A DNA stretch of 64,000 nucleotides from Achromobacter sp. MFA1 R4 (GCF_900156745.1 NZ_LT707065.1:868001-932000), one strand, 5' to 3'; numbered from the stretch's first letter, positions 7,164-15,944 are shown. Notes: generated from the letters alone by a model not told the origin. Numbers and translations are program-made.

Positions 7164-8213
7164 TCAAGGCGCCGGGTTCGGGTGCCGCTTGTGGATCTGC
7201 TCGATCGCGTCCAGCACCTCGGTGGACAGGGTGACGTCCACGCTGTCGATGTTTTCCTTGAGCTGCTCCAGCGACGTCGCGCCGATCAGGTTGCTGGTGA
7301 CGAAGGGGCGCTGGTTGATCCAGGCCAGGGCCAGGTGCGTGGGCGACACGCCGTGGGCGCGCGCCAGGTCGACGTATTCGCGCGTGGCGGCCTCGGCCTG
7401 GGGGTTGCTGTAGCGGGTAAAGCGCGAATAGACGGTCAGGCGCGCGCCTGCCGGCTTGGCGCCGTCCAGATACTTGCCGCAGAGCATGCCCATCGCCAGC
7501 GGCGAGTAGGCCAGGAGGCCCACGCCTTCATGGTGCGTGAACTCCGACAGGCCGATTTCGAACACGCGGTTCAGCAGGTTGTAGGCGTTCTGGATCGAGA
7601 CGATGCGGGGCAGGTTCTGGTTTTCGGCGTGGCGCAGGAACTGGCTGACGCCCCACGGCGTCTCGTTCGACACGCCGACGTGGCGCACCTTGCCCGCACG
7701 CACGAAGTCCTGCAGCACGGACAGGGTCTCTTCGATGGGCACGGTGTGCTCGTCCTCGACCCACGGGTAGTTGAGCTGGCCGAACGTCGCCGTCGTGCGG
7801 TCGGGCCAGTGGAGCTGGTACAGGTCCAGGTAATCGGTCTGCAGGCGCTTGAGGCTGGCGTCCAGCGCCTCAGTCAGGTTCTTGCGGTCCAGGAAGGTCT
7901 TGCCGTCGCGGATGTGGCCGGGACGCTTGGGATCGCGCACGGGGCCGGCCACCTTGCTGGCCAGCACGATGTCCTGGCGGCGGCCAGTCTTGGCCAGCCA
8001 CGTGCCGATGTAGGTTTCGGTCAGGCCCTGGGTTTCGGGCTTGGGCGGCACCGGGTACATTTCGGCCACGTCGACCAGGTTGACGCCGCGCTCCAGCGCG
8101 TAGTCCAGTTGCTCGTGCGCCTGCGCTTCGGTGTTCTGCTCGCCCCAGGTCATGGTGCCCAGCCCGATCAGGCTGACATCCAGGTCGGTACGGCCGAGTT
8201 TGCGGTATTTCAA
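7164..8213 (-). CDS. tas: Tas-like aldo/keto reductase
   Basis: NADPH-dependent aldo/keto reductase of 349 residues, very close in length and sequence style to E. coli Tas (GLGTMTWGEQN, NLVDVAEMYPVPP, PETQGLTETYIGTWLAK). The catalytic tetrad is visible: Asp and Tyr in VDVAEMY, Lys in VLASKV, His in YQLHWPD. The likely start is the TTG at 8213, which has GGAG 6 nt upstream and aligns with the Tas N-terminus (KYRKLGRTDLDVS). An upstream ATG at 8285 would add an unlikely Arg-rich leader. The physiological substrate is unknown. Confidence 0.9.
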   Translation of the reverse strand: MKYRKLGRTDLDVSLIGLGTMTWGEQNTEAQAHEQLDYALERGVNLVDVAEMYPVPPKPETQGLTETYIGTWLAKTGRRQDIVLASKVAGPVRDPKRPGHIRDGKTFLDRKNLTEALDASLKRLQTDYLDLYQLHWPDRTTATFGQLNYPWVEDEHTVPIEETLSVLQDFVRAGKVRHVGVSNETPWGVSQFLRHAENQNLPRIVSIQNAYNLLNRVFEIGLSEFTHHEGVGLLAYSPLAMGMLCGKYLDGAKPAGARLTVYSRFTRYSNPQAEAATREYVDLARAHGVSPTHLALAWINQRPFVTSNLIGATSLEQLKENIDSVDVTLSTEVLDAIEQIHKRHPNPAP

Positions 8214-8306
8214 GTTCTGCTCCGTGCGGGGTCTTTGGGTAGGGAAGCGACACCTTACTCCAAGATGTTGGCGTTTCGCTGACACGGCCGCGGCGGGCGC
8301 CCCCGA

Positions 8307-8345
8307 CCTTGCCCCGCCCTTGCCCCGCCCTTACCCCGTCCTTGC
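8307..8345. repeat. 11-bp direct repeat, about 3.5 copies
   Basis: The unit CCTTGCCCCGC recurs with an 11-bp period (8307, 8318, 8329, 8340), the last copies slightly decayed. It lies between the divergently oriented tas gene and the membrane-protein gene at 8402. No coding role. Confidence 0.6.
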
Positions 8346-8401
8346 CGGCGCCGCGCAATCGGCATACGCTGATGCGCAAATTCATTCCGGGGGGAACAGG
8401 C

Positions 8402-9184
8402 ATGCTGAGGGAAATTGACGAGATCTATCTCTTTTTCGTCGTGCTCATCATTTTCCTGGCTGTCATCGAGCTCGCTTACCGGCTGGGCCGCCGGTTGCGC
8501 AAGCCGGCCGACGAGGCCGCCAAGACGCACATTTCGGCGCTGCAGACCGCGCTGCTTGGCCTCTTGGCCCTGCTGCTGGGCTTTACCTTCGCCATGTCGG
8601 TGACGCGCTTCGAAACGCGCAAGAACCTGGTGCTGGAAGAGGCCAACGCCATCGGCAACGCCTACTGGCGCTCGCAGCTCATTCCCGTCGAGCACCGGCC
8701 CGTGGTGGCGAACATGCTGCATGAGTACACCACGGCCTCGCTGGACTACCACCTGGCGGACCAGGATTCGCCCCGTTTCAACGCGGCCAATGCCACTGCC
8801 CGGCGCATCGAGCGCCAGATCCGGGCGGCGGTCGCGGCCCGGGCGGAGAACCCGCCCTCGATCTCCACCATCATGTTCATCCAGGCCGTCAACGAGATGG
8901 CGCAGATCAACGAGAAGCGCCGCGTCGCGCTGGAGAACCACGTGCCGGAGCCGGTGTATTACCTGCTCTTCATCGTGGCGGCGGGGTCCATGGCCTACAT
9001 CGCCTATGGCACCGGCCTGCACGGGCGGCGCCGGCCCATATCGACGGGCATGTTCGCCGCGCTGATCGCGCTGGTGCTGACGTTCATCCTGGACATCGAC
9101 CAGCCCAGCGGCGGCCTGATCGAGGTCGGGCAGGAAAGCATGCAGCGCATGCAGGCCACCCTGGCCCACGAGATGCAGCAGTAA
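8402..9184 (+). CDS. DUF4239-like integral membrane protein
   Basis: A 260-residue inner-membrane protein. Hydrophobic segments are at about residues 8-25 (IYLFFVVLIIFLAVIELAY), 50-67 (ALLGLLALLLGFTFAMSV), and two near the C-terminus (YYLLFIVAAGSMAYIAYG and MFAALIALVLTFILDI). A long charged central region lies between the pairs. This two-plus-two arrangement with ALQTALLGLLALLLGFTF is typical of DUF4239 (bestrophin-like) proteins of unknown function. The start at 8402 is preceded by a G-rich GGGGGGAA; an in-frame ATG at 8372 is possible. No functional assignment is made. Confidence 0.7.
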   Translation: MLREIDEIYLFFVVLIIFLAVIELAYRLGRRLRKPADEAAKTHISALQTALLGLLALLLGFTFAMSVTRFETRKNLVLEEANAIGNAYWRSQLIPVEHRPVVANMLHEYTTASLDYHLADQDSPRFNAANATARRIERQIRAAVAARAENPPSISTIMFIQAVNEMAQINEKRRVALENHVPEPVYYLLFIVAAGSMAYIAYGTGLHGRRRPISTGMFAALIALVLTFILDIDQPSGGLIEVGQESMQRMQATLAHEMQQ

Positions 9185-9216
9185 CGCGGGCGCCCGGACA
9201 GCGGCCCCGGGGCCTT

Positions 9217-9260
9217 TTCCGAACAGTAGCCTTATCCGAACAGAGGCTTCATTCGAACAG
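9217..9260. repeat. 17-bp direct repeat, three copies, at the end of the UvrA-like gene
   Basis: CCGAACAG recurs at exact 17-bp spacing (9219, 9236, then TCGAACAG at 9253). The last copy encodes the final residues (RLFE) of the minus-strand protein and the other two lie just beyond its stop. A GGCCCCGGGGCC palindrome followed by TTTT (9203-9218) adjoins and may terminate the plus-strand membrane-protein gene. Confidence 0.6.
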
Positions 9261-11882
9261 ACGCCGCAGGAACGGCGCGGTGACGCCGGCCTTGCCCTGG
9301 CTGACCGCTTGCGGCGTGCCCGCCGCCACGATGGTGCCGCCCTCTTCCCCGGCGCCGGGCCCCACGTCCAGCATCCAGTCGCTGCCCGCGATCACGCGCA
9401 GGTCGTGTTCCACCACGACCACGGTGTTGCCGGCGTCGACCAGGCCGTGCAGTTGCGCCATCAGCTTGTCCACATCCGCCGCGTGCAGGCCCGTGGTGGG
9501 CTCGTCCAGCACATACAGCGTGTTGCCGCGCTGGCTGCGCTGCAGCTCCGTGGCCAGCTTGATGCGCTGGGCCTCGCCGCCGGACAGCTCGGTGGCGGGC
9601 TGGCCCAGGCGCAGATACCCCAGGCCGATGTCGTGCAGCAGCGCCAGGGGACGCGCCACCGCGGGCTCGTCCTGGAAGCACGCACGCGCTTCGTCCACGG
9701 TCATGTCCAGCACCTGCGCGATGTTGCGGCCGTTCCATTCGATTTCCAGCGTCTTGGCGTTGTAGCGGGTGCCGTGGCAGGCGGGGCAAGGCGCGTACAC
9801 GCTGGGCATGAACAGCAGTTCAACGTGGACAAAGCCTTCGCCTTCGCACGTCTCGCAGCGGCCCTGGGCGACGTTGAAGGAAAAGCGGCCGGCGCCGTAG
9901 CGCCGCGATCGGGCGGCTTTGGTGCCGGCGAACAGCTTGCGCACGTGGTCGAAAAGGCCGGTGTAGGTGGCCAGATTGGACCGCGGCGTACGGCCGATGG
10001 GCTTCTGGTCCACATTGACCAGCCGCTTGATGGCCTGCGCACCCGCGTGGAGGCGCCCTGTCGTGCGCGGCAGGTTGCCGGGCTGCGGCAGGTCGCCCTC
10101 GGACTCCTCGGCGGGCAGTTCCTGGCCCAGGTGCTCGCCCACCAGTTCCACCAGCGCCTGGCTGACCAGGCTGGATTTTCCCGACCCGGACACGCCCGTC
10201 ACCGCCGTGAATGCCCCGAGCGGAAAACGCGCATCGATGCCATGCAGGTTGTTGCGGTGGATGCCGCGCAGCTCCAGCCAGCCGGCAGGCTCGCGCGGCG
10301 CGCGGCGGCTGGCCGGGCGCGCATCGAAAAGGTACTTCGCCGTGACCGATTCCTTCACCTTGCGCAGGCCCTCGGGCGGGCCGCTGTACAGCACCTGCCC
10401 GCCATGCTGGCCCGCGCCCGGTCCCACGTCGACCAGCCAATCGGCGCGGCGCAGCGTGTCCAGGTCGTGCTCGACGACAAAGAGCGTATTGCCGCCGGCC
10501 TTGAGCTGGTCCAGCGCGCGGTGCAGCGCCTGGGCGTCCGCGGGATGCAGCCCGGCCGACGGTTCGTCCAGCACGTACACCACGCCGAAAAGATTGGAAC
10601 GGATCTGCGTGGCCAGCCGCAACCGCTGCAGTTCACCGGGCGAGAGCGTCGGCGTGGACCGGTCCATCGCCAGATAGCCCAGGCCCAGCGCCTGCAGCGT
10701 GCCGATGCGCTCGATCAGGTCGTGCGCGATGCGCTGCGCGGCGATGCGCTTTTCCGGGGAAGAGTCCGGCGTGCGCCGCACGTCGCTGCTGCCCGCATGC
10801 GACAGGCCGCCCGCCGCCACGCGCCCGGCGTTGGCACGCACGCCCGCCGCCTTGCTGCGCGTCACGCCCGGCGCCCCCGCTTCGTCGAACCGGCCTGCGG
10901 CGGCCGGCGCGAGAACCTCGGCGATGCGGCTGAGCGGCAGTTGCGACAGGGTGCCGATGTCCAGCCCCGCAAACGTCACCGACAAGGCCTCGCGCTTGAG
11001 GCGCCGGCCGCCGCATTCCGGACACGGCGAGCCGGTCATGAAGCGGGCCACGCGCTTTTTCATCATGGCGCTCTGGGTGGTCGCGAACGTGTGCATGACG
11101 TAGCGGCGCGCGCCGGTGTACGTGCCCATGTAGCTGGGCTCGGTCTTGCGGCGCAGCGCCGCGCGGGTTTCGGCGGGCGTAAAGCCCGCGTAGACCGGGA
11201 CGGTCGGCTGCTCGTCCGTGTACAGGATCCAGTCGCGATCCTTCTTGGGCAGGTCGCGCCACGGCTTGTCCACGTCGTAGCCCAGCGTGACCAGGATGTC
11301 GCGCAGGTTCTGGCCGTGCCAGGCCGGCGGCCACGATGCGATGGCGCGTTCGCGGATCGACAGCGAGGGGTCCGGCACCATGGACGCCTCGGTCACGTCG
11401 TACACGTAGCCCAGCCCGTGGCAATGCGGGCACGCCCCCTGCGGCGTGTTGGGCGAGAAATCTTCCGCGTACAGCATCGGCTGGCGCGCAGGGTACGTCC
11501 CGGCGCGCGAATACAGCATGCGCAACATGCTGGACAACGTGGTCACGCTGCCCACCGTGGACCGCACGTTGGGCGTGCCGCGCTGCTGCTGCAATGCCAC
11601 GGCGGGCGGCAGGCCGTCGATGGCGTCCACGTCGGGCACGCCCACCTGGTCGATCAGGCGCCGGGCATACGGCGACAGCGATTCCAGGTAGCGGCGCTGC
11701 GCTTCGGCATACAGCGTGCCAAACGCCAGGGACGATTTCCCTGACCCGGACACGCCGGCAAACACCACCAGCGCGTCGCGCGGGATGCTTACGTCCACGT
11801 TCTTCAGATTGTGTTCGCGCGCGCCGCGCACGCGGATGCAGGCGTCGGGGCGCGGCTTGGGCGTTGTCTTGCGCTGGCTCAT
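9249..11882 (-). CDS. UvrA-like ABC ATPase
   Basis: An 877-residue protein with two ABC ATPase halves of the excinuclease subunit UvrA type. Each half has a Walker A motif GVSGSGKSSL (near residues 43 and 575). Zinc-finger pairs are seen in CPHCHGLGYV, CPECGGRRLKRE and CETCEGEG ... CPACHGTRYN. Signature motifs are TLSPGELQRLRLATQI and ELSGGEAQRIKLATEL, with Walker B runs YVLDEPSAGLHPAD and YVLDEPTTGLHAAD. The protein is shorter than housekeeping UvrA (about 940) and its first signature reads LSPGE rather than LSGGE. It is probably a UvrA paralogue used in DNA protection or drug tolerance rather than the main repair UvrA. No uvrB is adjacent. Confidence 0.85.
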   Translation of the reverse strand: MSQRKTTPKPRPDACIRVRGAREHNLKNVDVSIPRDALVVFAGVSGSGKSSLAFGTLYAEAQRRYLESLSPYARRLIDQVGVPDVDAIDGLPPAVALQQQRGTPNVRSTVGSVTTLSSMLRMLYSRAGTYPARQPMLYAEDFSPNTPQGACPHCHGLGYVYDVTEASMVPDPSLSIRERAIASWPPAWHGQNLRDILVTLGYDVDKPWRDLPKKDRDWILYTDEQPTVPVYAGFTPAETRAALRRKTEPSYMGTYTGARRYVMHTFATTQSAMMKKRVARFMTGSPCPECGGRRLKREALSVTFAGLDIGTLSQLPLSRIAEVLAPAAAGRFDEAGAPGVTRSKAAGVRANAGRVAAGGLSHAGSSDVRRTPDSSPEKRIAAQRIAHDLIERIGTLQALGLGYLAMDRSTPTLSPGELQRLRLATQIRSNLFGVVYVLDEPSAGLHPADAQALHRALDQLKAGGNTLFVVEHDLDTLRRADWLVDVGPGAGQHGGQVLYSGPPEGLRKVKESVTAKYLFDARPASRRAPREPAGWLELRGIHRNNLHGIDARFPLGAFTAVTGVSGSGKSSLVSQALVELVGEHLGQELPAEESEGDLPQPGNLPRTTGRLHAGAQAIKRLVNVDQKPIGRTPRSNLATYTGLFDHVRKLFAGTKAARSRRYGAGRFSFNVAQGRCETCEGEGFVHVELLFMPSVYAPCPACHGTRYNAKTLEIEWNGRNIAQVLDMTVDEARACFQDEPAVARPLALLHDIGLGYLRLGQPATELSGGEAQRIKLATELQRSQRGNTLYVLDEPTTGLHAADVDKLMAQLHGLVDAGNTVVVVEHDLRVIAGSDWMLDVGPGAGEEGGTIVAAGTPQAVSQGKAGVTAPFLRRLFE

Positions 11883-11975
11883 GTCCAGATAGTAATGGAC
11901 CCGCCGGCGCCCGGCCGCAAAGGGGTCATCCGCGCGGCGTACGCGCCCCCGCCTGCTTCAGAATGGCGCAAAAGC

Positions 11976-12278
11976 ATGACGTCCGCGCCCGCTCATCCGA
12001 TCGGGCGATGGCGGCTGCCGGACCAGATCGACGTCATCGAGCCGCTGACGGACGGGCATATCATCGAAGGCATCGTCGCCATCGCCGCGAACCCCGGCGT
12101 CGCCGGGGTGGACGCCTATCTGGAGCCCGCCGCGGCGGCCTTGCTGGGCGTGGGCGACATGGTGCTGCTGGTGGTCCGGGCCGATGGACACGTGGGCCTG
12201 CGCGCGGAGCAACGGCACGCCGAGACGCTGTCGACCTACGTCGCGTTGTTGCGCGCCAGCCCCGGCGCGGCGCCATGA
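11976..12278 (+). CDS. Small conserved-looking hypothetical protein
   Basis: A 100-residue protein (MTSAPAHPIGRWRLPDQIDV...) with no recognised domain, no signal peptide and no membrane segment. The reading frame is open between the divergent UvrA-like gene and the SRPBCC gene. Its composition (IIEGIVAIAANPGVAGVDAYL, GVGDMVLLVVRADGHVGL) is protein-like rather than shadow-like. The ATG at 11976 has no clear ribosome site. Function unknown. Confidence 0.5.
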   Translation: MTSAPAHPIGRWRLPDQIDVIEPLTDGHIIEGIVAIAANPGVAGVDAYLEPAAAALLGVGDMVLLVVRADGHVGLRAEQRHAETLSTYVALLRASPGAAP

Positions 12279-12369
12279 CCTAGGGAAATCCCCAAGAAAA
12301 ATCGTGTCGATCCGGGGGGTTGCGGTTCGTCGTCGTCATGTATCCCCCACCATTCGAGGCAGACACACC

Positions 12370-12822
12370 ATGACCACCGGAACCGTACGACACCTGCGCA
12401 TCCTGCGCACCACGCCCGACCGCGTCTACCGGGCCTTTCTCGAGCCCGACGCCATCGCGAAGTGGCTTCCCCCCTATGGGTACACCTGCACGGTGCAGGA
12501 ACTGGACGCCCGCACGGGCGGCCGCCACAAGATGTTCTTTCGCAATTTCGCCACCGGCCATGAGGAGCCGTTCGGCGGCGAATACCTGGAACTGGTCGAA
12601 TTCCAGAAGATCCGCTACACGGACCGCTTCAACGATCCCAACCTGCCGGGCGAGATGACGACCACGATCACGCTGCGCGAGGTTTCCTGCGGCACCGAAC
12701 TGATCATCGTGCAGGAAGGCATCCCCGACGTCATTCCGACAGAGATGTGCTATCTGGGCTGGCAGGAATCGCTGCTGCAGCTTGCCCGGCTGGTCGAGTC
12801 GGACGTGCCCGCCGCCAGTTAG
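12370..12822 (+). CDS. SRPBCC / AHSA1-type domain protein
   Basis: A 150-residue cytoplasmic protein of the START-like AHSA1 group. The N-terminal helix-strand HLRILRTTPDRVYRAFLEPDAIAKWLPPYGYTC (read in two parts) and the later FGGEYLELVEFQKIRYTDRF and GTELIIVQEGIP are characteristic. These proteins bind small hydrophobic ligands or act in stress responses; the ligand here is unknown. The start at 12370 follows a long poorly coding stretch and begins directly with the domain. It ends 4 bp inside the convergent DUF1801 gene. Confidence 0.8.
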   Translation: MTTGTVRHLRILRTTPDRVYRAFLEPDAIAKWLPPYGYTCTVQELDARTGGRHKMFFRNFATGHEEPFGGEYLELVEFQKIRYTDRFNDPNLPGEMTTTITLREVSCGTELIIVQEGIPDVIPTEMCYLGWQESLLQLARLVESDVPAAS

Positions 12823-13250
12823 CCGCCGGGTCCGGCCCGCTTGACCTTCGATGCGGTGTTCAGCGCCACGGCCGCGCGGAAAAGCGCCAGGAACGCCGGT
12901 TCGTCCAGGCGGTCACCCTCGTGCAGATCGATGGCGCGGCGCGTGTTGCCGTCCAGGCTGGCGTTGAAGAGCCCGGCGGGGTCCTCCAGCGCTGCGCCCT
13001 TGGCGAAGGTCAGCTTCACGGCCGTCTTGTAGGTTTCGCCCGTGCATACGATGCCGGCATGCGACCACACGGGGACGCCGCGCCACTTCCACTCCTCGGC
13101 CACGTCGGGATCGGCCTGCCGGATGAGCGCCCGCACGTGGGCCAGCGTCCGGCCGCGCCAGTCGTCCAGTTCGGCGATGCGCGCGTCGATCAGCTCGGAC
13201 GCGCCGGCCTGCGCATCCCGGTTATCGCCAGTCTTGTCCGCTTTCATCAT
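12819..13250 (-). CDS. DUF1801 family protein
   Basis: A 143-residue cytoplasmic protein with the DUF1801 (YdhG-like) pattern EEWKWRGVPVWSHAGIVCTG, then YKTAVKLTFAKGAAL and LFNASLDGNTRRAI. The family adopts a YdhG/CyaY-like fold and has no settled function. Two adjacent ATG codons (13250, 13247) begin the protein; an upstream ATG at 13304 would add an unlikely leader. It converges on the SRPBCC gene with a 4-bp overlap of stop codons. Confidence 0.75.
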   Translation of the reverse strand: MMKADKTGDNRDAQAGASELIDARIAELDDWRGRTLAHVRALIRQADPDVAEEWKWRGVPVWSHAGIVCTGETYKTAVKLTFAKGAALEDPAGLFNASLDGNTRRAIDLHEGDRLDEPAFLALFRAAVALNTASKVKRAGPGG

Positions 13251-13459
13251 GCCGCTATCCGTTTCCTTGAAGGGTCTCCAGCATAGGACCGGCGCCGCGC
13301 CCACGAAAATTCGGGCTAACGCCGATACGTTTGTTCATGTTTTGACACCAACCGCCCCGGCGCAGCCGTGCAACTCCCTACAAAATGTGGCGCGCCCGTG
13401 CGGCGTCGCGCCGTCCGCCATCCGCTGCCGGGCGCTGCTCACCCCAAGAAGGAAGAATC

Positions 13460-14248
13460 GTGTCGAAACTGTTTGCCCTGGTGATCTCCGCCGTCCTGCC
13501 CGTGGCCGCGGCGGCGCAGCCCGACGTCGAGCCGCTGACGCTCAACGCGGACAACAAGCTGTACTGCAATGCCCAGACGGACTGGTGCGTAGGCATCAAG
13601 ACGGACGGCAAGTTCGGGGAAAACGGCCCCTTCGCGACCAGCCGCACGCTGCGCGCCGAACGCCTCTTCTGGGACTCGCCAGAGGTCCCGGATTTCAAGC
13701 ACTTTTCCGTCTGGCCGCAACTGATCCGGCTGGACGAGGAGCGCGCGCTGGTGGGGGTGATCGGACCGCAAGAACCGGACTTCGAGCCCGAGACACCGTT
13801 CTCCGGCGGCAGCTTCACGCGCCGCGACCTGTATGTGTACGACGTCACGCTGGGCGAGCCGACCGGCGCGAACCTGGTGCTGGTCCTGCCCTACACGGCC
13901 GACGCCTCCATCCGCGCGTGCTTCAACGCAGCCGACGAGCAGAAGCGCGCCGGCCAATGCAGCGACGTCTACCGTTTCACGACCGCCGTGAAAGCCTTGC
14001 CGGGCCGCGACTATCCGGATTTGCAGGTGACGACGCACGCGACGCGCTCGCCGGCCGGCGCCAGCCGCTTTGCGGACTCGAGCGCGCGGCCCGCGCTGAC
14101 CCGGGAGCAACTGGCGCCTCAGGTGGACAGCGCGTGCAGCTACACCGTGACCTACGCCTGGCAGGCCGACGCATCCGTTTACCAGCCCGCCACGCCACTG
14201 CCCGACTGCGCCGAATTCCTGGAGGCCATGCCCGAACCCGGGAAGTAA
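13460..14248 (+). CDS. Exported hypothetical protein
   Basis: A 262-residue protein starting with GTG at 13460, preceded by AAGGAAG. The first 20 residues (VSKLFALVISAVLPVAAAAQ) form a signal peptide, so the product is periplasmic or secreted. The mature domain is acidic with several Cys pairs (LYCNAQTDWCVG; ACFNAADEQKRAGQC; DSACSYTV ... LPDCAEF), suggesting disulfides. No family was recognised. It ends convergently with the class II aldolase gene, with a hairpin between them. Confidence 0.65.
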   Translation: MSKLFALVISAVLPVAAAAQPDVEPLTLNADNKLYCNAQTDWCVGIKTDGKFGENGPFATSRTLRAERLFWDSPEVPDFKHFSVWPQLIRLDEERALVGVIGPQEPDFEPETPFSGGSFTRRDLYVYDVTLGEPTGANLVLVLPYTADASIRACFNAADEQKRAGQCSDVYRFTTAVKALPGRDYPDLQVTTHATRSPAGASRFADSSARPALTREQLAPQVDSACSYTVTYAWQADASVYQPATPLPDCAEFLEAMPEPGK

Positions 14249-14263
14249 GCCGCCGCGCGGCTT
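14247..14263. terminator. Small hairpin between convergent genes
   Basis: AAGCCGC (14247-14253) pairs with GCGGCTT (14257-14263) across a 3-nt CGC loop, immediately at the stop codon of the exported-protein gene and 9 bp from the end of the aldolase gene. Only two U residues follow. It is a plausible shared terminator. Confidence 0.4.
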
Positions 14264-14271
14264 CGCGCCGT

Positions 14272-15036
14272 CTAGTCGGCGTAGCCCGGATTGCGGCGGT
14301 CCAGGCGGCGCAACAGACCCGGCCACGCGAGCTGGGCCTTGTGCGCCCGATCGGCCGGCGATTCCACCGCCGCGCGGGCCAGCACCTCGGGCGGGATGTA
14401 GGTCAGTTCGCCGCCCGCCTGCGCCCGGACCTGCACCATGCAGGCCGCCTCCAGGCGGTGCATCGCCTGGAAGGCCTCGGCCATGCTCTGGCCCACGGTC
14501 AGCAGGCCGTGGTTGCGCAGGATCAGGTAGTTGTTGGCGCCCAGGTCGCGCACCAGGCGCGGCTGCTCGTCGGGATTGAGCGCCAGCCCTTCGTAGTCGT
14601 GATAGCTGAGCGAGCGCAGCGCGATGAACGCAAACTGCGACAGCGGCAGCAGCCCCGCCTTCTGCGCCGACACCGCCACGCCGTTGATCGAGTGCGTATG
14701 CAGTACGCACATCGCATCCTTGCGGGCCGCGTGGATACAGCTATGGATGGTGAAGCCCGCCGGGTTGATGTCGTATTCGGACGCCATCACCTTGTTGCCG
14801 TCCAGGTCGATCTTGACCAGGCTGGACGCCGTGATTTCGTCGAACATCATGCCGTAGGGGTTGATCAGGAAGTGCTCCGTGCCCGGAACCTTGGCCGTGA
14901 TGTGCGTGAAGATGAGGTCGTCCCAGCCGAACAGCGCCACCAGCCGGTACAACGCCGCCAGGTCCTTGCGGACCTGCCATTCCGTTTCGCCGACCTGTTC
15001 GCGCACGCTGGCGCCTTGCTTGCCTACCGTATCCAT
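14272..15036 (-). CDS. Class II aldolase/adducin family protein
   Basis: A 254-residue cytoplasmic protein of the class II aldolase/adducin fold. Predicted metal ligands are H113 and H115 in VLHTHSINGVAV and H176 in LRNHGLLTVG. The family motif FTHITAKVPGTEHFLINPYG is present near the N-terminus. Members include fuculose aldolase, ribulose-phosphate epimerase and many of unknown substrate; the substrate is not readable here. The start at 15036 has GGAG 5 nt upstream. An 8-bp tandem repeat lies in the 5' leader (15054-15076). Confidence 0.85.
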   Translation of the reverse strand: MDTVGKQGASVREQVGETEWQVRKDLAALYRLVALFGWDDLIFTHITAKVPGTEHFLINPYGMMFDEITASSLVKIDLDGNKVMASEYDINPAGFTIHSCIHAARKDAMCVLHTHSINGVAVSAQKAGLLPLSQFAFIALRSLSYHDYEGLALNPDEQPRLVRDLGANNYLILRNHGLLTVGQSMAEAFQAMHRLEAACMVQVRAQAGGELTYIPPEVLARAAVESPADRAHKAQLAWPGLLRRLDRRNPGYAD

Positions 15037-15053
15037 CCCGTCTCCGTCTTGTT

Positions 15054-15076
15054 GCTGTTTGGCTGTTTGGCTGTTT
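15054..15076. repeat. 8-bp tandem repeat upstream of the class II aldolase
   Basis: GCTGTTTG is repeated three times head to tail (15054, 15062, 15070; the last copy lacks its final G). It lies about 20-40 nt upstream of the aldolase start on the minus strand, just beyond its ribosome site. Copy number could vary by slippage. Confidence 0.6.
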
Positions 15077-15219
15077 ACCCGCGGCTCGTGCCAGGGGCTC
15101 CGCCATGCACTGTATTCCTTTCGCCGCGCCGCCGCACGGCGGCGCGCCGGGCGGCGTCCGTCTGGTGAAACAGGCCCAGACCCATTAACCTGTGAGCCAC
15201 TGCTCTGGAGAACCCGAGA

Positions 15220-15879
15220 ATGCTGCCTGCACTTTACGGTCATCCCTTTTCCTCGTACACGCAGAAGGCGCTCATCGCGCTGTACGAAAACGGCACGCCC
15301 TTCGAATTCCGCAGCCTCGGGCCGGAAACACCCCGCCATGCCCGGGACTGGCTGGAACGCTGGCCGCTGCGCAAGTTCCCGCTGCTGGTCGATGGCGATC
15401 GCAACATCGTCGAATCCAGCATCATCATCGAATACCTGCAGCTCGCCCATCCCGGCCCGGTGCGGCTCATCCCCGACGACCCGATGGCCGCGCTGGACGT
15501 GCGCTTCCTGGACCGCTATTTCGATCTGCACGTCATGTTCTGGATGCAGCACGCGGTAAACGGCGCGCTCTCCGGCGACCCTGCCCGGCGCGAGGAAGGG
15601 ATGGCGCAGGCGGCGGAAAGGCTGGAGCTGGCGTACGCCTGGATCGACGCGCAACTGGCCACGCGCACCTGGGCCGCGGGCGAGGACTTCACGCTGGCCG
15701 ACTGCGCCGCCGCCCCGTCGCTGTTCTATGCCGACTGGACGTATCCCATCGCGCACGCCTATCCGCATCTGCGGGCCTATCGCGCGCGGCTGCTGGCGCG
15801 TCCGTCGTTCGCCCGCGTGGTCGACGAAGCCCGGCCCTACCGGCCGCTCTTTCCGCTGGGCGCGCCCGACCGCGACTGA
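15220..15879 (+). CDS. Glutathione S-transferase family protein
   Basis: A 219-residue cytoplasmic protein with a thioredoxin-like N-terminal domain (PALYGHPFSSYTQKALIALYENG, read in parts) and the glutathione-contacting VESSIIIEYL turn. An all-helical C-terminal domain contains the conserved TLADCAAAPSLFYADW segment. The SSY near the start supplies a candidate catalytic Ser. GGAG lies just upstream of the ATG. The electrophile substrate is not predictable. It precedes the membrane hydrolase gene by 65 bp and may share its transcript. Confidence 0.85.
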   Translation: MLPALYGHPFSSYTQKALIALYENGTPFEFRSLGPETPRHARDWLERWPLRKFPLLVDGDRNIVESSIIIEYLQLAHPGPVRLIPDDPMAALDVRFLDRYFDLHVMFWMQHAVNGALSGDPARREEGMAQAAERLELAYAWIDAQLATRTWAAGEDFTLADCAAAPSLFYADWTYPIAHAYPHLRAYRARLLARPSFARVVDEARPYRPLFPLGAPDRD

Positions 15880-15944
15880 CCGCGACTGACAGGCCCGCGG
15901 ACATCCCGCGGCAACGTGCGAGAATCAACGCCACTTCTACCCGG

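Noticed and set aside
13342-13347. TTGACA as a -35 element for the exported protein at 13460
   Set aside because: No -10 hexamer lies at 16-18 nt. The nearest candidate TACAAA is 31 nt away.
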